From: Verrucomicrobiales bacterium
GTDB taxonomy: Bacteria > Verrucomicrobiota > Verrucomicrobiia > Verrucomicrobiales > Verrucomicrobiaceae
Length of the DNA: 12,705 nucleotides
Direction: 5' to 3'
Assembly: GCA_003506995.1 (NCBI GenBank)
Contig: DNXB01000189.1
Location: 1 to 12,705, forward strand
Each line of letters opens with the position of its first letter. Positions within the stretch are counted from its first letter, which is position 1. Positions 7,803-12,705 of this stretch are shown here, one piece after another. Both the position numbers and the translations under genes were made by a program. A model generated the notes under the pieces. The model saw only the letters and a program-made list of their open reading frames with translations. It had not been told where the DNA came from and did no database searches.

Positions 7803-9077
7803 ATGAACGCCACTCCTGTCGAACTTCTCGCCTCCACTCTCTTTGCCCTCGCGGTGCTGCACACCTTTTCAGTGAAGCGCTTCGCTCACTGGGCGCACAA
7901 GCATCCCAAAGGCTCCATTCAGGAGACCCTGCTGCACTTCCTCGCGGAAACCGAGGTGGTCTTCGGACTGTGGGCGGCGGCGTTGTTTGCGGGAATCGCT
8001 GTGTTCACGGGCTCCGAGCATGACGCGGTCGAGTACATTGATAACCTGAACTTCACCGAGCCGAAATTCGTCCTCGTCGTCATGGTGGTGGCCGCTACGC
8101 GGCCGGTGGTGAAGCTGGCGGAGAGTTTCATCTCGTTCATCGCGCGTTTGCTGCCGATGACCGAGGGCCTGGCGTTTTACGGCGCGGCTTTGTCCGTTGG
8201 CAGCCTGCTGGGCTCGTTCATCACCGAGCCTGCGGCCATGACGCTGCTCGCGCTGGTGCTGAAGCGTCGTTATTTTGACCATGGCATCAGCTCGAAGCTG
8301 GCCTACGCCACCTTGGGACTGTTGTTTGTGAATGTGTCCATCGGCGGCACGCTCACGCACTTCGCGGCGCCGCCGGTGCTCATGGTGGCGGCCAAGTGGG
8401 AGTGGGACACCATGTTCATGCTCACGCACTTCGGCTGGCGGGCGGCGGCGAGCTGCTTCGTGTCCACGATGCTGGTGATGTGCATGTTTCGCAAGGAGCT
8501 GCGGGCCATCCAGCCCGCGCCGAATCCCAGCGCGGCCATTCCAGCGTGGCTCACCCTCGCGCATCTCGGCTTCCTGGCCGCCGTTGTCGGCTTCGCTCAT
8601 CACCCGGATGTGTTTTTCGGCGTGTTCATGATGTTCCTCGGCCTCGTCACCGCCACGAAGGAGTATCAGGACAACTTGAAGCTGCGGGAGGGCCTGCTCG
8701 TCGGCTTCTTCCTCGCCGGGCTCGTCACGCTCGGCTCCTTGCAGTCCTGGTGGCTCAAACCGCTCATCGAAGGCATGGATGGAGCCACCTTGTTCTTCGG
8801 GGCCACCGGTCTGACCGCGCTGACGGACAACGCGGCGCTCACCTACCTGGGTTCACTGGTCGAAGGCATCACCCCGGATCTTCAATACGCGCTCGTCGCC
8901 GGCGCGGTGACTGGCGGCGGCCTCACGGTGATCGCCAATGCGCCGAATCCGGCTGGCATTGGCATCTTGCAGAATGCCAAGGCCTTCGGTGATGAGGGCA
9001 TCAGTCCTCTCGGCTTGTTTGTCGGCGCCTTGCCGCCGACTGCGGTGGCGATCGTGTTCTTCTGGCTGCTGCACTGA
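7803..9077 (+). CDS. Putative Na+/H+ antiporter, PF07399 family
   Basis: The 424-residue product has roughly ten or more hydrophobic segments and resembles the putative Na+/H+ antiporter family PF07399, a member of the ion-transporter-like group related to NhaD/ArsB. Two halves repeat a motif: GSFITEPAAMTLLALVL with NVSIGGTLTHFAAPPVLMVA in the first half, and GLTALTDNAALTYLGSL with GGGLTVIANAPNPAGIGIL in the second, the usual sign of inverted-repeat architecture with re-entrant loops near the ion site. The start at ATG 7803 was preferred; an in-frame TTG at 7785 would add six residues, and neither has a strong Shine-Dalgarno. It is divergent from mrpA, suggesting shared control by Na+ or pH. 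The family is annotated by similarity; transport substrate is unproven. Confidence 0.85.
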   Translation: MNATPVELLASTLFALAVLHTFSVKRFAHWAHKHPKGSIQETLLHFLAETEVVFGLWAAALFAGIAVFTGSEHDAVEYIDNLNFTEPKFVLVVMVVAATRPVVKLAESFISFIARLLPMTEGLAFYGAALSVGSLLGSFITEPAAMTLLALVLKRRYFDHGISSKLAYATLGLLFVNVSIGGTLTHFAAPPVLMVAAKWEWDTMFMLTHFGWRAAASCFVSTMLVMCMFRKELRAIQPAPNPSAAIPAWLTLAHLGFLAAVVGFAHHPDVFFGVFMMFLGLVTATKEYQDNLKLREGLLVGFFLAGLVTLGSLQSWWLKPLIEGMDGATLFFGATGLTALTDNAALTYLGSLVEGITPDLQYALVAGAVTGGGLTVIANAPNPAGIGILQNAKAFGDEGISPLGLFVGALPPTAVAIVFFWLLH

Positions 9078-9094
9078 TTAAGCCGCGCATCAGC
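9078..9094. other. 17-nt gap between convergent genes
   Basis: The antiporter (TGA 9075-9077) and the DUF1549/DUF1553 gene (TGA 9097-9095) meet tail to tail with only 17 nt between. A 5-bp inverted repeat (CTGAT 9074-9078, ATCAG 9089-9093) spans the gap, too weak to call a bidirectional terminator. The transcripts probably overlap. Confidence 0.5.
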
Positions 9095-12000
9095 TCAATG
9101 GTTGAACACAAACTCCGCCGAGTTCAGCAGGCTCCACAGCACGTCTTCAATCGCCGCCTGACGATTCGCGACTCCCACGTCGAGCGCTTTGCCCGCGATG
9201 GCCGCCTCCTCCGCGTCTGGCAGTCGTGCGAAGCACGCCAGATACAGCTCCTCGGCGATCTGCTGTGGCGTCAGTGAGCTTTTGGCAAGGCGGGTGACGC
9301 GGCCCTTGGCGCTGGTGAGCATGTCCTGCAGCTTGTTGGAATTCATCAGATGCAGCGCCTGCACGACGCTGGGCTTCGCATCGCGCTCGCAGGGGCACTC
9401 GGAGCTGGCGTTCGGACGGCCGAAGGCGTCCATGAACTGGCTTTCGAGCTTGTGATTCCACGTCTGCTTCGCCAGCGCGTCGGGCGGCAGGCCGGAGAAG
9501 CTTTCTCTGACCTCGGTGACGGCGCAGACGGCGTCGAGCAGCGTCTCGGCGGGCAGACGGCGGCGGTAGCTGCGGCTGTAGTTCTTCAAATCAGCCACAT
9601 TCGTCTCATTCGGCAGGCTGCTGAGACGGTAAGTCTGCGACAGCATGATGGTGCGCATGAGGTGCTTCAAATGGTAGCCGTGCTTCACGAAATCCTGCGC
9701 CAGCCATTCGAGCAGCGGGCCGTTGGAGGGCGGATTCGAGGCGCGGAAGTCATCCACGGGATCGACGATGCCACGTCCCATGAAGCTGGACCAGGTACGG
9801 TTCACCACGGCCTGCGCGAAGTAGGGATTCTTCGGGTTCGTCATCCAATCGGACAACACGGCACGCGGATCCTGCGTTTCAGCGATGGGGATTTCCTTGT
9901 CGGCAGGCGGGCGTGGCTTCAACGATGCTTTGGTGACGGGATGCTCAATGCTGGCGTTGCCAGGGGCGAACCACCATTGCTCGGGCTCGCCGCTGATCGG
10001 CGCGGAGATGCCCTGGCCCTTGCGCTTCATCTGCGTGAAGAACGCGGCGAGTTGATAGTAGTCCGTTTGATCCCACTTCTCGGTCGGGTGATGGTGGCAC
10101 TTCGCGCACTCCAGACGCACGCCGAGGAAGATCTGGCCGATGAAAGTAGCTGCATCAATAGGCTCGCGTTTGTCACGCCAGATGGCCACGGGGCCGTGCT
10201 TGTGCGTGTTGCCTTCAGCCGTGAGCAGTTCTCGCGCAAAGCGGTCCCAGGGCTTGTTTTCGCGGAAACTCTGCCGAATCCACTGATCCAGCAAATAAAC
10301 CGGCTTCACACCGACACGCGACGGATTCGGACGAATGAGATCGCCCCACTTGATGGCCCAGTGATCCGCCCATTCGGGACGTTCGAGCAGTTGGGCGACC
10401 CACTGCTCGTATTTCGATGGATTTTTGTCCGCGAGGAAGGCGCGTGCTTCCTCCACCGTGGGCAGCATGCCGATGGCATCCAGCGTGCTGCGGCGCAGGA
10501 AATCCGCGTCGCTGCACGTCTCGCTGGGCAGATGGCCGAGCTTTTGCAGGCGGGCATAGACGAGCTTGTCGATCTCGTTGCGCACCGTCAGCGTCGCGTA
10601 GCGCTCGGGTGGGAACAGCTTCTCGGCTGGCACCGCCACGCGGGAAATGCCCACCTGGCCCATGTAACGCGCCACGATGACGGTCTCGCCGCTTTCCGTG
10701 CTCGTCTTGAGCTTTCCGGTTTCATCGACCGCCGCGATGGCCTTCTCAGATGAAATGTAATCCGTCAGCGCTGTGACATCGCGGCTGGAGCCATCGCTGT
10801 ACTTCGCCATCACCTTCAAGACCTGCTCCTCGTTCTTGCGGTAAGTCTTCTCCGCTGGCGTGACCTCAATGCCCGCCAGCGCAGGCTGGTTCGGCGTTTC
10901 ATACGGCATGCCCTGGCGAATCCACTCCGCAATGGTCTTCGCCGACTCGGAATCCGGCTCAAAGCGCTGCCCGCCCTCGTGCTGCACACGCACCGTGGCC
11001 TTTTGCAGGATGAGGCTGTCCTCGGGCAACGCGGGGAAGACACGACGGCCGCGCGAGTCGTTCACCACCTCCATGTAATCGGTCTTCGGGTCGAAGGCGA
11101 AGATCGACAGGCGGAAGCCGGCCTGCCCGCTCGATTTCGCGTGGCAGGAGCCGAGATTGCAGCCGGCCTTGGTGAGGATGGGGAGAATGTCCTTGGTGTA
11201 GGAGAGGGTGGGGGGAGGGGAGGTGTTAGAAGTGAGAGGTGAGACGTTAGAGGGGAGAGGTGAGAGGGTCGTTTTTTCGTCGAGCTTGATGACTTTGCCG
11301 TTGTGCATGGCGGTGAAGATGTTTTTGCCATCGGTGGTCATCACGGCGGTGTTGGGCACGCTTTCGAGGCTGATCAGCTTCTTCTGCTTGCCGGAGGTGA
11401 AGGCGAGACGCACGCCATCGTGGGTCTTCAGCTCGGTCACGCCATGCACGCCGCCGTTTTCAGTGAGGTAGGTGAGGCTGGTGGCGTTGGGCGACCACAT
11501 GAGCGCGTTCACACCCGCTGATTTGTCGCCCAGCAGCATCAGCATTTCCTTGCTGGCGATGTCCCAGACTTTGAGATCCTTGTCCGCGCTGCCGGTGGCG
11601 AGCCATTTGCCGTCGTTGTTGAAGCCGAGCGCGGTGATGTGGCCGACATGACCCTCGATCTTGGCGATTTCCTTGAAGGTGGCGGCGTCCCACACCTTGG
11701 CGAGGTTGTCCGCGCCGCCCGTGGCGATCTGCTTGCCATCGCGGCTGATGACGAGGCTCAAAATGTTGTCTGCATGTGCGTCGATGCTCTGCGCGGGCTT
11801 CGCCTCGCCGAGTTTCCAGCGATGCAGCACGCCCTTCACGCTCGTCGCGCCATCGGCGAGCACCAGCGTAGAGTTGTCAGGCAGGAAAGTCATGCCGGTG
11901 ACGCGGCCTTCGAGCGGCGTGGTCAGCGTGTGCGTGACTTTCCAATCTGCCGGGTTCCAAACGATCACGCTGCGATACCCACCCGCTGCCAAACGCGTCG

Positions 12001-12577
12001 CATCACTGCTCCAGGCAAGCGACTGGATCACATCCTTGTGTCCTTCGAGCGTGGCGATGATGGGCGTGTCCTTGGCGGTCATGTCTCGCACCACGACACG
12101 ATTGCCGATCCCGGCGGCCAGCCACTTGCCATTCGCGCTCAGTGCCAAAGTCGTCGCGGGTTCATGACCGGCGGGCAGTGCCACCAGCTTGTCCGCCGGT
12201 GTCAATTCGCCGAATTTCTTCAGAGCCGTGTCATCCCAGGCCGCGCCCGCGTTCACCCAGGCCTTCAGCAGGTTGATCTGCTTCTCCGGCATCTGCTTCT
12301 TCGGCGGCATGTGCGCGTCGCCCGAGTCAGTGAGTGAGGTGATCAGCGCGCTGTGCGCCGCGTCGCCCGCTTTGAGCGCCGCGCCGTTGTCGCCGCCTTT
12401 GAGGGCCAGATCACGCGTTTCGAGCGACAGGCCGCCTTTCTGCTTCTGCGCGTTGTGGCAGCTCATGCACTGCGTCTTCAAAAGCCCCATCGCCTGGGCC
12501 GGGCGCACCTTCAGTTCCTCCGCAGCGAGCGAGGAGGTGAGCAAAACGAAGAGGAGGGCATTTTGGCGGGCAATCAT
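9095..12577 (-). CDS. Secreted PSCyt1-WD40-Big-DUF1549-DUF1553 multidomain protein
   Basis: The 1160-residue product starts with a probable signal peptide (ARQNALLFVLLTSSLAA, about 3-19). Next comes a Planctomycete cytochrome-c domain with heme motif C37-M-S-C40-H41, then WD40-like repeats at about 135-430 (GH at 179 and 309; VIVW, AKVWD and LKVWD strands at 204, 293 and 335). A Pro/Ser/Thr linker (about 436-458) leads to a second cytochrome-like segment with C473-x4-C478-H479, a Big-like domain (about 568-650), DUF1549/PSCyt2 (about 664-850) with C824-A-K-C827-H828, and DUF1553/PSD1 (about 905-1155). Such proteins are numerous in Planctomycetes and Verrucomicrobia and are thought to act outside the cytoplasm in redox or polymer-related processes, but none is well characterised biochemically. 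Only 17 nt separate its stop from the convergent antiporter. No DUF1501 partner, often found beside such genes, is adjacent. Confidence 0.92.
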   Translation of the reverse strand: MIARQNALLFVLLTSSLAAEELKVRPAQAMGLLKTQCMSCHNAQKQKGGLSLETRDLALKGGDNGAALKAGDAAHSALITSLTDSGDAHMPPKKQMPEKQINLLKAWVNAGAAWDDTALKKFGELTPADKLVALPAGHEPATTLALSANGKWLAAGIGNRVVVRDMTAKDTPIIATLEGHKDVIQSLAWSSDATRLAAGGYRSVIVWNPADWKVTHTLTTPLEGRVTGMTFLPDNSTLVLADGATSVKGVLHRWKLGEAKPAQSIDAHADNILSLVISRDGKQIATGGADNLAKVWDAATFKEIAKIEGHVGHITALGFNNDGKWLATGSADKDLKVWDIASKEMLMLLGDKSAGVNALMWSPNATSLTYLTENGGVHGVTELKTHDGVRLAFTSGKQKKLISLESVPNTAVMTTDGKNIFTAMHNGKVIKLDEKTTLSPLPSNVSPLTSNTSPPPTLSYTKDILPILTKAGCNLGSCHAKSSGQAGFRLSIFAFDPKTDYMEVVNDSRGRRVFPALPEDSLILQKATVRVQHEGGQRFEPDSESAKTIAEWIRQGMPYETPNQPALAGIEVTPAEKTYRKNEEQVLKVMAKYSDGSSRDVTALTDYISSEKAIAAVDETGKLKTSTESGETVIVARYMGQVGISRVAVPAEKLFPPERYATLTVRNEIDKLVYARLQKLGHLPSETCSDADFLRRSTLDAIGMLPTVEEARAFLADKNPSKYEQWVAQLLERPEWADHWAIKWGDLIRPNPSRVGVKPVYLLDQWIRQSFRENKPWDRFARELLTAEGNTHKHGPVAIWRDKREPIDAATFIGQIFLGVRLECAKCHHHPTEKWDQTDYYQLAAFFTQMKRKGQGISAPISGEPEQWWFAPGNASIEHPVTKASLKPRPPADKEIPIAETQDPRAVLSDWMTNPKNPYFAQAVVNRTWSSFMGRGIVDPVDDFRASNPPSNGPLLEWLAQDFVKHGYHLKHLMRTIMLSQTYRLSSLPNETNVADLKNYSRSYRRRLPAETLLDAVCAVTEVRESFSGLPPDALAKQTWNHKLESQFMDAFGRPNASSECPCERDAKPSVVQALHLMNSNKLQDMLTSAKGRVTRLAKSSLTPQQIAEELYLACFARLPDAEEAAIAGKALDVGVANRQAAIEDVLWSLLNSAEFVFNH
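11201..11266. repeat. Purine-rich G tract and in-frame 21-bp minisatellite
   Basis: On the plus strand a G-rich run (11201-11223: GGG, six G, four G separated by single T or A) is followed by two copies of a 20-nt unit, 11225-11244 and 11246-11265, identical at 18 of 20 positions with a 21-bp period. Because 21 is a multiple of three, the minus-strand gene keeps frame and encodes a seven-residue repeat, SPLPSNV then SPLTSNT, followed by SPPP. The tract is the linker between the WD40 region and the second cytochrome-like segment. Strand purine asymmetry could favour unusual DNA structure. Confidence 0.75.
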
Positions 12578-12604
12578 GAGCGTCGCAGACTACGGACGCT
12601 CATG
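12575..12604 (-). promoter_or_regulatory. 10-bp perfect inverted repeat covering the start codon
   Basis: CATGAGCGTC (12575-12584) and GACGCTCATG (12595-12604) are exact reverse complements with a 10-nt loop. On the minus-strand mRNA the 3' arm ends in the ATG of the DUF1549/DUF1553 gene, so folding would bury the start codon. The 5' arm contains another ATG (12603-12601) that opens a nine-codon ORF ending in a TGA which overlaps the gene's ATG as ATGA (12577-12574). Either translational control or a chance palindrome is possible; no Shine-Dalgarno is visible for either start. Confidence 0.5.
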
Positions 12605-12615
12605 GAGGGCTCTTG

Positions 12616-12705
12616 CTAGCTCTCCGGGATGGGAGCGGCTTTCACCATGTCATAAAAGGCCCTCGCTTTGGCACGTCCGAGAGCGCGAAAAACGTCCGCC
12701 GAAAA
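12616..12705 (-). CDS. C-terminal end of an unidentified protein (runs off right edge)
   Basis: Reading leftward from the edge, a frame of 29 codons ends at TAG (12618-12616). The peptide ends FRALGRAKARAFYDMVKAAP-IPES; its composition (Ala, Arg, Lys, helix-forming, with a Pro-rich tail) looks like an ordinary protein C-terminus. It would lie 38 nt upstream of the DUF1549/DUF1553 gene on the same strand. The opposite strand is also open here, so strand assignment is not certain. The piece is too short for a family call. Confidence 0.4.
   Translation of the reverse strand, partial: FSADVFRALGRAKARAFYDMVKAAPIPES

Noticed and set aside
7775..8023. An 82-codon plus-strand frame starting at ATG 7775
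   Set aside because: It overlaps the antiporter in another frame, has no family features and no Shine-Dalgarno. Its short preceding ORF (7758-7778, also ending in ATGA) looks coincidental.
12576..12705. Plus-strand frame open from ATG 12576 to the right edge
   Set aside because: It starts within the palindrome, has no Shine-Dalgarno and its translation is not clearly protein-like; the minus-strand frame ending at 12616 fits the gene direction better, though this is not certain.

Overview
The window (12,705 bases, GC-rich) looks like a chromosomal segment of a verrucomicrobium or a close PVC-group relative, for example of the Prosthecobacter/Verrucomicrobium kind. The strongest hint is a secreted protein that joins a Planctomycete-type cytochrome-c domain, WD40 repeats, a Big-like domain and the DUF1549/DUF1553 pair, an architecture concentrated in Planctomycetes and Verrucomicrobia. 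This taxonomic placement is inference from gene content.

Left part (1-2103), all main genes on the minus strand: the N-terminal part of a SulP-family anion transporter running off the left edge, a tandem universal stress protein, and just upstream of it a small DUF2934 protein, probably in one transcription unit. The gaps hold three inverted repeats and one speculative plus-strand ORF for a 31-residue hydrophobic peptide.

Centre (2104-7613), minus strand: a complete seven-gene Mrp (Mnh/Pha/Sha) cation/proton antiporter operon in the canonical order mrpABCDEFG. Genes overlap or abut (11-nt overlap, two 4-nt ATGA overlaps, two zero-nt junctions, one 3-nt gap) and most have clear Shine-Dalgarno sequences. 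MrpE is a short form. Divergent from mrpA, across a 189-nt intergenic region with a small dyad, lies a plus-strand membrane protein of the putative Na+/H+ antiporter family PF07399. The window therefore places two unrelated kinds of predicted Na+/H+ antiporter next to an anion transporter and a stress protein, which suggests a pH, sodium or osmotic homeostasis region.

Right part (9095-12705), minus strand: the large DUF1549/DUF1553 gene, convergent with the antiporter and only 17 nt from it. It has an in-frame 21-bp minisatellite in its linker, and its start codon sits in a 10-bp perfect inverted repeat. At the edge is the likely C-terminal end of another minus-strand gene. No tRNA, rRNA, CRISPR array, transposase or attachment site was recognised. 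I found no clearly undescribed system; the most unusual signals are the start-codon hairpin, the minisatellite, the short MrpE and the paired antiporter arrangement.
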